Positions 1-9,284 of a stretch of 64,000 nt of DNA are shown here, one piece after another (position 1 is the first letter of the stretch; every line of letters starts with the position of its first letter). Origin of the DNA: Methylobacter tundripaludum SV96 (lineage in GTDB: Bacteria > Pseudomonadota > Gammaproteobacteria > Methylococcales > Methylomonadaceae); NCBI RefSeq assembly GCF_000190755.2, contig NZ_JH109152.1, forward strand, positions 2,020,485 to 2,084,484, read 5' to 3'. The translations under genes were made by a program, and so were the position numbers. The notes beneath the pieces were generated by a model that was given only the letters and a program-made list of their open reading frames with translations, did not search any database and was not told the origin of the DNA.

Positions 1-1151
1 TCCAGAATGGGGCGGGTTTGCAAGGCTTTGTCGTTGCCGCCGCGTATCAGTTGAAAAGCCTGCCCGATAAACTCGATTTCGCGTATGCCGCCGGGCCCGA
101 GCTTGATATTTTCCATGCGGTCTTTACGCCGCAATTCCTGGGTGATCTGCGCCTTTAAAGAACGCAATTCCTCAAACGCGCCGTAATCGAGATAACGCCG
201 GTAGACAAAAGGCCTGAACATAGCCATCAGCTGCGCGCCGGTTTTAAAGTCGCCGGCGACCTGACGCACCTTGATCATCGCATAACGTTCCCATTCCCGA
301 GCCTGGGTCTGGTAATAGTTTTCCATACCGTCAAAAGTCATGATGATCGGCCCGCTGTCGCCATAAGGCCGTAAGCGTATATCGGTGCGGAATACGAAGC
401 CGTCTACGGTGATCTCGTCCAGGACTTTCACCAGATTGCGGCACAGCCTGGTGAAAAACTCGCCGTAGGTGGTTTCTTTCCTGTCCTGCAACACGCCGTC
501 TTCCGCGTAGGCAAAAATCAGGTCGATGTCCGAAGAATAATTCAATTCATAGGCGCCCAACTTGCCCATGCCCAACACCACGATCTGCTGCGCGCTGCCG
601 TCGGATAATAACGGCGTGCCGCGTAGCTCACAGGCCTCTCGGTAAAGAAAATCCAGCGCGTATTGAATACAGGCATCGGCCAGCCACGATAGATTAGTCA
701 GCGTTTCGGATAATTCGGCCCATCCGGCCAAATCCCGCCAGGCAATCCTGACCATTTCCCTACGCCGGAAGTCTCGCAGTTTTGTCATTAACCGCGCCTG
801 CTCCCGGCAGGCTTGCGGCATACACACCGTCCCTGGCGATAACTCGGCTTGCGTCTCAACCGGTTTGCACGCTAATTTTTCGGTATAACTGTTGTCATTA
901 TAAATAGCCGATAAATCGCCGGAATTGACCAGATCGACCAGCAACTCGGGCTTGCGAATGCAGCTTTCGGCAACAAACAGGCTGGAACACCAGACCTTGA
1001 CGATAGCCTCACTAAACTCCGGCGTTTGCGTGATATTGAGCTTAAGCTCCGTAACCCGTTCATCCCATTTTGTCAGTGAAGCAATTACCGTCGCTCTTAG
1101 CTCATCAGGCAGCGCTGCAAATTCGGGTTCGAGATTTTTAATAAAAGACAT
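1..1151 (-). CDS. glnE: Bifunctional glutamine synthetase adenylyltransferase/deadenylase, N-terminal part (partial)
   Basis: The gene runs off the left edge; about 383 N-terminal residues are visible. GlnE adds and removes AMP on glutamine synthetase in response to PII, setting ammonia assimilation to nitrogen status. The translation holds the nucleotidyltransferase signature of the family at about residues 193-213 (LGMGKLGAYELNYSSDIDL), with the G-K-L-G and D-I-D core. It is followed by the conserved FVFRTDIRLRPYG and GPGGIREIEF segments. The ATG at 1149-1151 is the first in frame, and the N-terminus resembles family members; no strong ribosome binding site is seen. The visible part is the deadenylase half. 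It is transcribed away from the lipoprotein gene on its right. Confidence 0.95.
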   Translation of the reverse strand, partial: MSFIKNLEPEFAALPDELRATVIASLTKWDERVTELKLNITQTPEFSEAIVKVWCSSLFVAESCIRKPELLVDLVNSGDLSAIYNDNSYTEKLACKPVETQAELSPGTVCMPQACREQARLMTKLRDFRRREMVRIAWRDLAGWAELSETLTNLSWLADACIQYALDFLYREACELRGTPLLSDGSAQQIVVLGMGKLGAYELNYSSDIDLIFAYAEDGVLQDRKETTYGEFFTRLCRNLVKVLDEITVDGFVFRTDIRLRPYGDSGPIIMTFDGMENYYQTQAREWERYAMIKVRQVAGDFKTGAQLMAMFRPFVYRRYLDYGAFEELRSLKAQITQELRRKDRMENIKLGPGGIREIEFIGQAFQLIRGGNDKALQTRPIL

Positions 1152-1326
1152 GGGTGAAGGTCACGAATGAAAAGCCCCATGATAACGAAAACAGACGCGC
1201 AACGAGTAGCGCTATTTGTAAACATCTTGATATGAACGACGAAGATGAGTAGAACGAGTCTTAATAAAATGATAAAGTTCGATTAACCTTACTATTAAAT
1301 TCTGAAACTATTGACGATTTAAACTT

Positions 1327-1794
1327 ATGAAAACGCCTACCTTTACCAAGAATTTCTTTTTTGCCGCCCTGACCAGCATGGTTATCGCACTGGCGGTTAC
1401 CGGCTGTTCGGATGATGAACAAAAAACCGCCGCGGCGAAACCGGCAGCCGCCAACGTTGTGCATAATCCATTCGATCACTCCCACGATGGCGAAGTAACC
1501 GATATACAAAAGCACAAGTTTGAGCATGATTTCGCCAGCCAATGCGTAGACAGGGAATTGAAAAACTCGACCAATAAAGAGTTCGATAAAGTGCGCTACG
1601 CCACGCCTTGCATGTGCATAGCCAAATTTTTGATGAAGGATTTGACCGCCGAGGAAGCCGAGAAGTTTATCGGTGAGCATAAAAATGCCCAATCTTTAGT
1701 CATCAAGTATGAAAATGCGGCTTATCATTGCCTGCAACAGAATGCTCATCCTAAAGGTCCGGATTTTTCCAGGGCACCGCAGCAGGCTAACTGA
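1327..1794 (+). CDS. Small predicted lipoprotein, function unknown
   Basis: This 155-residue protein has an N-terminal hydrophobic segment ending in a lipobox (V-T-G-C, Cys about 27), so it is probably a lipoprotein carried to the inner or outer membrane. After an Ala-rich linker there is a compact domain with a CMC pair (TPCMCIAKFL) and two further cysteines (near QCVDREL and YHCLQQN). I do not recognise the family with certainty. The cysteines could form disulfides or bind a metal. It stands alone between glnE and the repeat at 1855, divergent from glnE. No Shine-Dalgarno sequence is clear before the ATG. Confidence 0.7.
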   Translation: MKTPTFTKNFFFAALTSMVIALAVTGCSDDEQKTAAAKPAAANVVHNPFDHSHDGEVTDIQKHKFEHDFASQCVDRELKNSTNKEFDKVRYATPCMCIAKFLMKDLTAEEAEKFIGEHKNAQSLVIKYENAAYHCLQQNAHPKGPDFSRAPQQAN

Positions 1795-1854
1795 TTGGCT
1801 TGAGGCATTTTATTGTTCCCACGCTCCGGCGCTCGTCTTTATACACATCTCGAA

Positions 1855-1974
1855 GTAGGCCGGAATAAGCTGGTTCGAGTGACAGCGAGAACTGGCGTTT
1901 CCGGCAACACACCTTCCCAAAAGCCGGAAACGCCATCTCGCGCTACGCGCTTGAATGGCCTTATTCCGGCCTAC
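1855..1974. repeat. Nested inverted repeat (REP/MITE-like), about 120 bp
   Basis: The outer arms GTAGGCCGGAATAAG (1855-1869) and CTTATTCCGGCCTAC (1960-1974) are perfect reverse complements. Inside them, TGGCGTTTCCGGC (1893-1905) pairs with GCCGGAAACGCCA (1923-1935). The element would fold into one long hairpin. Its right arm supplies the last codons and stop of the DUF2063 gene. A related half-element (GTAGGCCGGAAACGCC) lies after nudE at 14178-14193, so this is a dispersed genomic repeat. Confidence 0.85.
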
Positions 1975-2752
1975 CCAGATCAACAACCGCAATAACCGTC
2001 TTCTCAGCCAGTTCTTTTAGTATTTGCAAGCCGCCTGCCATAATCATTTCAGGATTGGGATGATTCGATTCCTCGGCAACCTGCTTTAGGCAATCCGCTG
2101 CCAACATCTCTTCATGCTCCTGAATTATTTGCAACAACCGGTAAGTGATCGGGGTGATTTCTATAAAATTAACCTCGTCATCCGGATTGCGATAAACAAC
2201 CAGGAAGGTGGCTGGTTCCGGCGCCGTTTCAGGTAAAAAAGCGGGCGATATTTTCTGGACGGGGTATTGATAGGCTAGCGGCCAAGCCAAAGGCGACAGC
2301 CGGATGCGCAAATTTTGCAGGTTATCCGGGTTCTGGCGATAGGCGGGTACGGTTTCCTTGGCGATAGATAAGGCCATTTCCACCCATTCGTAATGCACCA
2401 GCTCCAGCATAAACGGAAAATCCTCAGAACTGTCCCGCTCGTTTTGCAGATAATCCAGAAACTCTTCCGGGATTTCCGAAAAATGCGGCGAGCGGCTGAC
2501 ATGCTTGGCAAAAAAATCCTGCCCCAGCTCAAACCATTGCCGGTCATTCAGTAGCGTCCGCAACACCGGAAAGTTCGCTGACAAAAAACTGTCGATGTTG
2601 TTAAAAAACAGTTCGCGATACATCGCCATGCGTTGCGGCTGAACATCGGAGGGCGGCGGATTGTTTTCGGGATCCCTGATGTACGCCGCAAACTCAAGCT
2701 GTTTGGCTTTAAAATCGATTTTCATACCAGATTCAAGCGAATTGCTTTGCAT
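1961..2752 (-). CDS. DUF2063 partner protein of an MNIO enzyme (HvfC/BufC-like)
   Basis: This protein of about 263 residues belongs to the DUF2063 family, which accompanies DUF692/MNIO enzymes and is thought to present the precursor peptide to the enzyme. The N-terminal part (QLEFAAYIRDPENNPPP, then QRMAMYRELFFNNIDSFL) matches the family opening, and the region around LVHYEWVEMAL is also typical. The reading frame overlaps the end of the upstream MNIO gene, implying translational coupling. An alternative start is the ATG at 2725. The last residues (LGRPE and the stop) lie in the inverted repeat at 1855-1974, so the original C-terminus may have been replaced. It acts in the cytoplasm with the two genes upstream. 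Confidence 0.85.
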   Translation of the reverse strand: MQSNSLESGMKIDFKAKQLEFAAYIRDPENNPPPSDVQPQRMAMYRELFFNNIDSFLSANFPVLRTLLNDRQWFELGQDFFAKHVSRSPHFSEIPEEFLDYLQNERDSSEDFPFMLELVHYEWVEMALSIAKETVPAYRQNPDNLQNLRIRLSPLAWPLAYQYPVQKISPAFLPETAPEPATFLVVYRNPDDEVNFIEITPITYRLLQIIQEHEEMLAADCLKQVAEESNHPNPEMIMAGGLQILKELAEKTVIAVVDLGRPE

Positions 2753-3584
2753 GTTGGGTTTCCCAGGCTTTTTGTATAGTGCTGATGGTGTTAACTTCCT
2801 TGATTAATTCTTCCATGGCCGGGATATTAAAATCCCGCTCCAACAGCGTCGGAAACACGCCGTAAAGCTCATAGGCTTTGCCTAGCAGCTTCCAAACCGG
2901 GTCGACCACGTCAGCGCCGTGGGTATCGACCAGAAAATCCTCAGCCTCGACATAATGCCCGGCGATATGCGCATAAGCGATACGGTGCGCGGGCATGGCC
3001 TTTAAAAAAGCTTCGGCATCGTAACCGTGGTTAACGCTGTTCACGTAAATATTATTGATGTCGATCAGCACATCGCAATCCGCTTCCTCGATAACGGCAT
3101 TGAAAAAATCGATCTCAGCCATTTCCTGGCCGGGGGCGGCGTAATAGGACACGTTTTCGATGGCTATCTTTTGCTCCAGAATATCCTGGACACGCTTGAT
3201 CCGACCGGCGACGTGAGTCACCGCTTCCGAGGTAAACGGAATCGGCATCAGGTCGTATAAATGCCCGTCTTTGCTGCAATAACTTAGATGTTCGCTGTAA
3301 AATTTGATTTGATGCTCGGCCATGAACTGTTTGACTTCACGGACGAATTTTTCATCGAGCGGGTCGGTGCTGCCTATCGACAGCGATAATCCGTGACAGA
3401 TAAAATCGAAGCGCTCGGTCATCGCGCGAAATTGTTTGGCGTATTTTCCGCCGATGGTGATCCAGTTTTCCGGCGCGACTTCGTAAAAGCCGACCGCTTC
3501 GGGCGGGGATTCGACAATCCGGCTTAAAAAAGACCGCCTAAGACCTAAACCGGCACCGTGAACGAGATTTTGGGTTGTGTCCAT
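2733..3584 (-). CDS. MNIO (DUF692) multinuclear iron oxidase, HvfB/BufB-like
   Basis: This 283-residue protein is a DUF692-family TIM-barrel enzyme. The family uses two or three iron ions and oxygen to modify cysteines in ribosomal peptides; MbnB of methanobactin synthesis and the HvfB/BufB enzymes belong to it. Expected metal-ligand segments are visible: FICHGLSLSIG, FYSEHLSYC, IAIENVSYY, VLIDINNIYVN with NHGYD, AYAHIAGHY, VDTHG and LLERDFNIP. The start ATG at 3584 is the first in frame. The precursor-like gene lies 75 bp upstream and the DUF2063 partner overlaps downstream, giving the order precursor, enzyme, partner. The likely job is post-translational modification of the Cys-rich protein encoded at 3660-4058. 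Confidence 0.92.
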   Translation of the reverse strand: MDTTQNLVHGAGLGLRRSFLSRIVESPPEAVGFYEVAPENWITIGGKYAKQFRAMTERFDFICHGLSLSIGSTDPLDEKFVREVKQFMAEHQIKFYSEHLSYCSKDGHLYDLMPIPFTSEAVTHVAGRIKRVQDILEQKIAIENVSYYAAPGQEMAEIDFFNAVIEEADCDVLIDINNIYVNSVNHGYDAEAFLKAMPAHRIAYAHIAGHYVEAEDFLVDTHGADVVDPVWKLLGKAYELYGVFPTLLERDFNIPAMEELIKEVNTISTIQKAWETQHAKQFA

Positions 3585-3659
3585 AAGAACACCTTGATTT
3601 GATTTGAGGGGGAATTGGAGGGCATGATGATCATGCCCTCCCGAGTACTACGCTTAGGT

Positions 3660-4058
3660 TTATTTGCCGGTTGCGTCTTTAGGCATGTTGCCGCATGAGC
3701 CTTCTTTGCCTTTCATCATCGCGCCGCAAGCCGCTTCCATGCCGGGTTTCATTTTGCCGCCTTGCATCATCGCGCCGCATTTGCTTTCGCCGCATTTTCC
3801 TTCAGTCGCTTTAGCTGCATCAGGTTTTTTGTTGCCTGCACATGCGCCTTCCGCCGCCTTAGGTTTTTCCATGCCGCCCATTTCCGCGCCGCATTTCATT
3901 TCAGCCGCTTTATCGGCAGCAGCAACTTGCATGTAACCGGCAGACATTTCAGTCATACCGAAAGGATTGGCTTCGGCATTAACCGCAGTTGCAGCAAAAG
4001 TAGACAAAAAAGCAGCACCCATTGCAGCAGCTAGAGGTGTTTTATTGATTTTTTTCAT
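3660..4058 (-). CDS. Cys/Met-rich secreted precursor of the MNIO cluster (HvfA/bufferin-like)
   Basis: This 132-residue protein has a signal peptide (about residues 1-28, ending TAVNA) and a mature part rich in Cys, Met, Lys and Gly. Its six cysteines alternate between two contexts: EGxC motifs (EGACAG, EGKCGE, EGSCGN) and CGAxM motifs (MKCGAEM, SKCGAMM, AACGAMM). EGKCG-type motifs are the substrate hallmark of HvfA-like precursors. MNIO enzymes convert such cysteines to oxazolone/thioamide or thiooxazole groups that bind copper. The start at 4058 is preferred over an upstream ATG at 4088 because GGAG lies just before it and the signal peptide starts there. The export and copper-binding roles are inferred from the family. 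Confidence 0.88.
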   Translation of the reverse strand: MKKINKTPLAAAMGAAFLSTFAATAVNAEANPFGMTEMSAGYMQVAAADKAAEMKCGAEMGGMEKPKAAEGACAGNKKPDAAKATEGKCGESKCGAMMQGGKMKPGMEAACGAMMKGKEGSCGNMPKDATGK

Positions 4059-4198
4059 GTTGACTCCAGAGTGTTGAGATAAAAACATCGAGCTTCAATT
4101 CGTTCCCGGCTGTTAACCCGGAAGATGAATCGATACGCAGAACGTATCGAATGCCGCTCATCATATCAAAATCGACTGAATAAAGAATGAATATCCTT

Positions 4199-4879
4199 CT
4201 ATTCAATAAATCGACTGGTTGCCCCTTTTGCCGTGTCGTCATCTTGATGTCCGGTTTTATGCTCATACTCACACAAATCTTCAATAACACAGCTTTCGCA
4301 GCGCGGCTTTCTGGCAATGCAGGTGTACCGGCCATGCAAAATCAGTAAATGATGCGCATCCTTCTTATGTTGTTTAGGCACCCATTTATCCAGTTTGCGC
4401 TCCACCTCCAGCACATTTTTACCGGGCGCAATGCCGGTACGGTTGGCAACCCTGAAGATATGCGTGTCCACCGCAATCGTATGCCGTCCAAAGGCGGTAT
4501 TCAATATAACATTGGCGGTTTTTCTACCGACTCCCGCCAGCGCCTCCAGCTCTTCCCGCGTTTGCGGCACCTCGCCTGCATGCTTATCAAGCAACTGCCT
4601 GCAAAGCGTGATGATATGGGTGGCCTTGCTATTAAACAGCCCGATGGTCTTGATGTACTCTTTCAGGCCCGTCTCGCCCAGCGCCAAAATATCGCCAGGC
4701 GTATTGGCGACGGGAAATAATTTGGCGGTCGCTTTGTTGACGCCTTTATCGGTCGCCTGAGCCGATAAAACAACCGCAATTAATAATTCAAAGGTGCTGG
4801 TGTAGTGCAGTTCCGTGGTCGGTTCAGGTATGGCTGCGGCCAGTCGGTCAAAAATATCCAGGCGTTTTTTTAGGTTCAT
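4199..4879 (-). CDS. nth: Endonuclease III (DNA glycosylase/AP lyase)
   Basis: This is a base-excision repair enzyme that removes oxidised pyrimidines and cleaves abasic sites. The 226-residue protein aligns with E. coli Nth along its length. It has the helix-hairpin-helix LAGVGRKTANV with catalytic Lys120, catalytic Asp138 (VDTHIFRV), and an iron-sulfur cluster loop with Cys187, Cys194, Cys197 and Cys203. The start ATG at 4877-4879 gives MNLKKRL, matching the E. coli N-terminus; the open frame runs 63 nt further upstream but adds unrelated residues. A 15-residue tail after the iron-sulfur loop (HQDDDTAKG...) is longer than in E. coli. It stands alone, 140 bp upstream of the peptide cluster on the same strand. 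Confidence 0.96.
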   Translation of the reverse strand: MNLKKRLDIFDRLAAAIPEPTTELHYTSTFELLIAVVLSAQATDKGVNKATAKLFPVANTPGDILALGETGLKEYIKTIGLFNSKATHIITLCRQLLDKHAGEVPQTREELEALAGVGRKTANVILNTAFGRHTIAVDTHIFRVANRTGIAPGKNVLEVERKLDKWVPKQHKKDAHHLLILHGRYTCIARKPRCESCVIEDLCEYEHKTGHQDDDTAKGATSRFIE

Positions 4880-4945
4880 GGTGATATTGGGTGTTACTCG
4901 ATAATGTGCGGCTATTCTCAACATAATCGAAGCACGAAACAAGAT

Positions 4946-5152
4946 ATGTCTGAAAACAAAGCAAAGCGTTTTTCGACTCTTGGTACGGTGGAACTTGATG
5001 AAGATACCGGTATAACGCGCGAGCTGAGCACAACTGGTTTTTACTTTTCAACGAATGCCGCGTTATGCCATCCTGCTGACACTAGTCATTTTCTGTATTT
5101 GTCCACTCTTTGGAGTATCCGGAACGTCATAAACCGACTTGAGCCGCTCTAA
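4946..5152 (+). pseudogene. PilZ-like N-terminal fragment (possible)
   Basis: An ATG at 4946 opens a frame starting MSENKAKRFSTLGTVELDED and continuing ITRELSTTGFYFST. The spacing resembles the opening of a PilZ c-di-GMP-binding domain (strand, basic residue, then LS-x-x-G-x-x-F). After residue 36 the frame becomes unrelated sequence, because the start of another decayed gene (5055) overlaps it in a different frame. The rest of the PilZ domain is missing, so this looks like a deletion remnant. The assignment rests on one short motif. Confidence 0.3.
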
Positions 5153-5455
5153 TGAAAAAAACCAGGACGATATAAAAAAGATTATTACCTTCATTGAAAA
5201 CAATCCCAAAAAAGACAAAAACGAACTGTTAGATAAGGTCCGCCCAATCTGACGACCGAAATTGCCCCGCACCAAGCCGATCAGGAAAGCCTTCTCGCCG
5301 AAATGTCGTTTGCGGAATATGCCAAAATTGTTGTGGAACAGACTCTCTGTAACGGTATTGAAGTCCGGATCGGCACCCAGATATGGAAGGCCCACGAGGA
5401 TCGGGGTAAAACTGTTTTTCGGCTTATTGACGGCAAAATCAGCTTTGGGAGCTAG
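5055..5455 (+). pseudogene. Decayed gene for a small exported protein (nonsense plus frameshift)
   Basis: The ATG at 5055 opens a clear signal peptide (MPRYAILLTLVIFCICPLFG) that is stopped at codon 26 by TAA (5130-5132). The same frame continues as a protein-like stretch (DDIKKIITFIENNPKKDKNE) up to a TGA at 5250-5252. A one-base shift at about 5246 then restores coding as NLTTEIAPHQADQESL... ending RLIDGKISFGS and a TAG at 5453-5455. Joined, this would be an exported protein of about 133 residues. Two independent lesions indicate a pseudogene rather than recoding. I do not recognise the family. Confidence 0.55.
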
Positions 5456-5611
5456 TCCCGCAGCCATTTATCTTCCCCATTAGAACCAAATAAAACGCCG
5501 CTTCACCCCATCCCGAGCCTTACAGCGTTATACTTTTTTGAACGTTATTAATCAAAAACACAGGGAACTTAATTCCACGAATAAAGCAGTGACCGCGTAT
5601 TACCTACCTGT

Positions 5612-5896
5612 TTAATCTTTTTCAGCAGCATCCGCCAACAACTTCTTTCTGATTAAAAAAGCCGCACCGATCGCACATAAAGCGGGTATTTGCACAAGCA
5701 AAAAAGTGCCGGTGGGATTTTTAGCAACCATGCCCGATAAAGCAGAAACCACCGTCAGCTTAACCATCCACCAGGTAATCCAATAGCCAATCAGCCCTGT
5801 GATAGCCCAGTTAATGGGTGATTCCCCCTTTTCCTTTGCGGTCATATAAAACCATACCAGAACCGCAATTGCAGCAAATCTAGCTAAATGCAACAT
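5612..5896 (-). CDS. Small integral membrane protein, function unknown
   Basis: This 94-residue protein has three likely membrane-spanning segments (about residues 3-18, 29-50 and 65-82), separated by short polar loops with KEKGES and KNPTG and followed by a charged tail. A good ribosome binding site (GAGGTG about 6 nt before the ATG at 5896) supports it as a real gene. I recognise no family motif. It stands alone, divergent from the AsmA gene at 6041. Confidence 0.6.
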   Translation of the reverse strand: MLHLARFAAIAVLVWFYMTAKEKGESPINWAITGLIGYWITWWMVKLTVVSALSGMVAKNPTGTFLLVQIPALCAIGAAFLIRKKLLADAAEKD

Positions 5897-6040
5897 TTTT
5901 ACACCTCATTTTTTAATTATAATAAACAGACACTGATTTAGACTCTACCCAATTAGCGTTTAACTGGCAACAGCTGTTATAAGTAGATAATCATATTCCA
6001 TAATTGATCGTCATTACATTTTTTACGCAAGGAGAATAGT

Positions 6041-8140
6041 GTGGGAAAACCGTTCAAAATCATCCTATCGACAATTGCCGCAATGATTTTGCTGCTGATA
6101 GTCCTCGCCTGCATCCTGCCATTCGTCATCGACCCCAATGACTTTAAACCTGAAATTGCCGCCGCCGTTAAAGACAAAACCGGCCGGGAGCTGATATTGG
6201 ACGGTGAATTAAAACTCTCGCTGTTCCCCTGGTTCGGCATTTCAACAGGAAAAATTGCCCTGAGCAATGCGCCGGGGTTTCAAGACCGGCCCTTTGCGAC
6301 CATCGAAGAAAGCAATGTGACAGTGCTGTTACTGCCGCTTTTATCAAAAAAAATAGAAGTCAGCCGCATTGTTTTAAAAGGCCTGATTTTAAATCTTGCC
6401 AAAAACAAACAGGGCATCGCCAACTGGGATGACCTAACCACCAAACCCGTGGTACCCGCTGTCGCTGTCGTCGACAAACAGGATGAACAACCCATCCCCA
6501 CAGCAACACCGGTGATGTTTACCATCGGCGGCATGGCTATTGAAAATGCCCGGATTAACTGGGACGACCTGAAAACCGAAAAGCACATCGAACTAAAAGA
6601 CCTTAACCTGAATACCGATAAATTTACCTTTGATGAACCGGCAGGCATCGCCGTTTCCATGACCGCTTTGGAAGCCGGGTCCACGTCGATCCAAGCCATC
6701 AAACTAAATACCGAATTAACCGTTAATGAAAAACTCGATACTTTTGCGCTACGCCATAGCGATCTGCAAGTAACGTCGTCAGGCGAAAACGTTCCCGGAA
6801 AATCGTTAACAACGGCCTTAACCATCGCCGACGCAGCGCTGGATATGAACCAACAAACGGCCAAAATTTACGGGTTGCAGCTCAAATCGGGCGATGTGAC
6901 GCTCGCTGCTGCCGAAATGACCGGCACTTCTATTAAGGACAAACCCTCTTTTCAGGGACCTGTGACCGTTGCGCCGTTCAGTCCTGCCAAAGTATTGCAG
7001 CAACTGGCGATCTCCCTGCCCGCAATGCAGGATGCCAATGCCCTAAGCAAGCTGTCCGCCAACTTTGACTTGACCGCGACAGCCGACTCGGCCGATCTGC
7101 AAAATCTGGGACTAACCCTGGACGATACCCAGATTAAAGGCGCTATCAATATTAAAGACTTTGCCCAATCGGTTATCAGCTTCAACTTGGACATTGATGC
7201 ACTTGATGTCGATCGTTATTTGTCCCCTGCCGATAAATCATCCAAATCCATCGCCAGCCCAGCCGTTTTATTGGCTGCCGGCCTTTCCGCTTTGCCTGTT
7301 GAAACCTTGAGAAAACTCAATGCCGATGGCACAGTGTCGCTCGGCAAACTTAAAGTCAAGAGTTTGGCAATGCAGGACATCCATATAAACTTGAGCAGTA
7401 AAAACGGCATAGTTACCACGCAACAATCGGTCAAACAGTTTTACCAAGGGAGCTATTCCGGCAATCTCAGCATGGATACGCATGGCGACAAACCGGCATT
7501 GGCTGTAACCGAAAAAATAGACCATGTACAAATCGAACCTTTGCTGAAAGATTACAAGGGTGAAGCTAAAATGAGCGGCATTGTTGACGCATCCGCACAG
7601 CTGCAAGGACAGGGGCGCAAAGCAGACGAATTGAAAGCGTCGCTCAACGGCCAGTTAAGTTTCCTGTTCAAAGACGGCGTGATCAAAGGTTTTAATCTGC
7701 AAAAAATCATTGATGAAGGCAAGGCGATCATCAAAGGTTCTGCTTTGCCCTCGGACAATAAAAACGACCAGACGCTATTTTCGGAAATGAGCGGCACGGC
7801 CACGATCACTAACGGCCTGATCCAGAATAACGACCTTGCGGCCAAGTCCTCCAAATTGCGTGTCGACGGCAAAGGCAACGTAAACCTCAATTCTGAAGCG
7901 CTGGACTATAAAATCGATGCCAAATTGCTGGATTCAGACGCCGCTAGCGCTGAGCCGGAACAAGTTAAAGGCGCTGTAGCCATTGATATTGCAGGAACAC
8001 TCAGTAACCCGACTTATACGATAAACATAGCTTCATTATTGACCGATAAGAACAAAGCCAAGGTTGAAAAACTAATCGATAAACTCGACAAAAAAATAGG
8101 CCCTGGCCTGGGTAATCTGTTGAAAGGTCTGTTGAAATGA
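6041..8140 (+). CDS. AsmA-family protein
   Basis: This 699-residue protein has an N-terminal membrane anchor (about residues 7-28) and a long periplasmic region typical of AsmA-like proteins. These form elongated bridges thought to help phospholipid or envelope component transport to the outer membrane. Family landmarks are [33 protein letters not shown] near the N-terminus, and the C-terminal region with [11 protein letters not shown] and [27 protein letters not shown]. The start codon is GTG (6041) with AAGGAG just upstream. mutY follows on the same strand 94 bp after the stop, so they may be cotranscribed. Confidence 0.9.
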   Translation: MGKPFKIILSTIAAMILLLIVLACILPFVIDPNDFKPEIAAAVKDKTGRELILDGELKLSLFPWFGISTGKIALSNAPGFQDRPFATIEESNVTVLLLPLLSKKIEVSRIVLKGLILNLAKNKQGIANWDDLTTKPVVPAVAVVDKQDEQPIPTATPVMFTIGGMAIENARINWDDLKTEKHIELKDLNLNTDKFTFDEPAGIAVSMTALEAGSTSIQAIKLNTELTVNEKLDTFALRHSDLQVTSSGENVPGKSLTTALTIADAALDMNQQTAKIYGLQLKSGDVTLAAAEMTGTSIKDKPSFQGPVTVAPFSPAKVLQQLAISLPAMQDANALSKLSANFDLTATADSADLQNLGLTLDDTQIKGAINIKDFAQSVISFNLDIDALDVDRYLSPADKSSKSIASPAVLLAAGLSALPVETLRKLNADGTVSLGKLKVKSLAMQDIHINLSSKNGIVTTQQSVKQFYQGSYSGNLSMDTHGDKPALAVTEKIDHVQIEPLLKDYKGEAKMSGIVDASAQLQGQGRKADELKASLNGQLSFLFKDGVIKGFNLQKIIDEGKAIIKGSALPSDNKNDQTLFSEMSGTATITNGLIQNNDLAAKSSKLRVDGKGNVNLNSEALDYKIDAKLLDSDAASAEPEQVKGAVAIDIAGTLSNPTYTINIASLLTDKNKAKVEKLIDKLDKKIGPGLGNLLKGLLK

Positions 8141-8234
8141 GGTGGAGCATACAAAAGGCGAGAGTCACAGGGCGAAAAAAACAGCCCTTAAATTACGCGC
8201 CCCTTCGCCCTTCATCTTTCGTCTTTTGCCCCTT

Positions 8235-9284
8235 ATGAGTCCATCCGCTTTTCAACAGAACATCCTCGCCTGGTTCGATCAATACGGTCGTAAAGACCTG
8301 CCCTGGCAAAAAGACCTTACGCCTTACCGCGTGTGGCTTTCCGAAACCATGTTGCAGCAAACCCAGGTCGCTACCGTTATTCCTTATTTCAATACTTTTA
8401 TAGAAAAGTTTCCCGATATTGCGAGTTTGGCGAACGCGCCTGTTGATGAAGTTCTCCATCTTTGGTCGGGGCTGGGCTACTACGCACGCGCCCGCAACCT
8501 ACACAAAACAGCGCAGCTTATTACCGAACGGGGCCGTTTTCCCGATACGCCGGATGAACTGATTGCATTACCCGGCATAGGCCTGTCAACGGCGGGAGCC
8601 ATATTGAGCATCGCCTTTAATAAAAGGCACCCGATTCTTGATGGCAATGTCAAAAGGGTGCTAACCCGGTTTAGAGCCGTTTCCGGCTGGCCGGGCAATA
8701 GCGCAGTCAACAAGGAGCTGTGGGCCATCAGCGCCAGACTAACCCCTATCGATCGTGTCGCGGATTACACCCAGGCCATGATGGATTTGGGCGCAACCCT
8801 CTGCACCCGCAGCAAGCCTGCTTGTGCGGCCTGTCCGCTTAATGCCGATTGTTTAGCTAGACTTGCCGGTAATAGTTCGGCATTCCCGACGCCGAAACCC
8901 GCCAAGACCTTGCCGGTCAAACAACTTACCTTTTTACTGCTGAGTGATGCCGATAACCGGATATTGCTTGAAAAAAGGCCCCCAACCGGTATCTGGGGCG
9001 GTTTGTGGAGCCTGCCCGAATTCGACAGCATTAAGGCGGCACACGACTGGTGCTTAACCAAGAGTATTCATATTGCCGATCAACAGACGCTGGCAACCCG
9101 GCGCCACACCTTTTCCCATTATCATTTGGATTACACTCCGCTGCTTATTCAATCGGATAACCCTATAAATTTTGTGATGGAAGCCGATCAATCTGTCTGG
9201 TATAAAGCTGAACAGGTTAACAAGCTTGGCTTAGCCGCGCCGATTAAGTTGCTGCTTCAACAATCACACAAGAGAATAAAATGA
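8235..9284 (+). CDS. mutY: Adenine DNA glycosylase
   Basis: MutY removes adenine mispaired with 8-oxoguanine. This 349-residue protein aligns with E. coli MutY from its first residues ([12 protein letters not shown], then [17 protein letters not shown] with catalytic Glu37). It has the helix-hairpin-helix [17 protein letters not shown], the catalytic-Asp segment [12 protein letters not shown], the iron-sulfur loop [17 protein letters not shown], and a C-terminal Nudix-like domain ([16 protein letters not shown]). The open frame extends upstream to a GTG at 8142, but those 31 residues are low-complexity and not family-like, so the ATG at 8235 is chosen although it lacks a clear ribosome binding site. 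The stop overlaps the start of yggX, the same gene order as in E. coli. Confidence 0.95.
   Translation: MSPSAFQQNILAWFDQYGRKDLPWQKDLTPYRVWLSETMLQQTQVATVIPYFNTFIEKFPDIASLANAPVDEVLHLWSGLGYYARARNLHKTAQLITERGRFPDTPDELIALPGIGLSTAGAILSIAFNKRHPILDGNVKRVLTRFRAVSGWPGNSAVNKELWAISARLTPIDRVADYTQAMMDLGATLCTRSKPACAACPLNADCLARLAGNSSAFPTPKPAKTLPVKQLTFLLLSDADNRILLEKRPPTGIWGGLWSLPEFDSIKAAHDWCLTKSIHIADQQTLATRRHTFSHYHLDYTPLLIQSDNPINFVMEADQSVWYKAEQVNKLGLAAPIKLLLQQSHKRIK

Noticed and set aside
3664-4034. Two plus-strand frames over the Cys-rich precursor gene
   Set aside because: They are shadows of a biased coding sequence; signal peptide, ribosome binding site and neighbours support the minus-strand gene.
8142-8234. 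N-terminal extension of mutY from GTG 8142
   Set aside because: The 31 extra residues are low complexity and absent from characterised MutY proteins.
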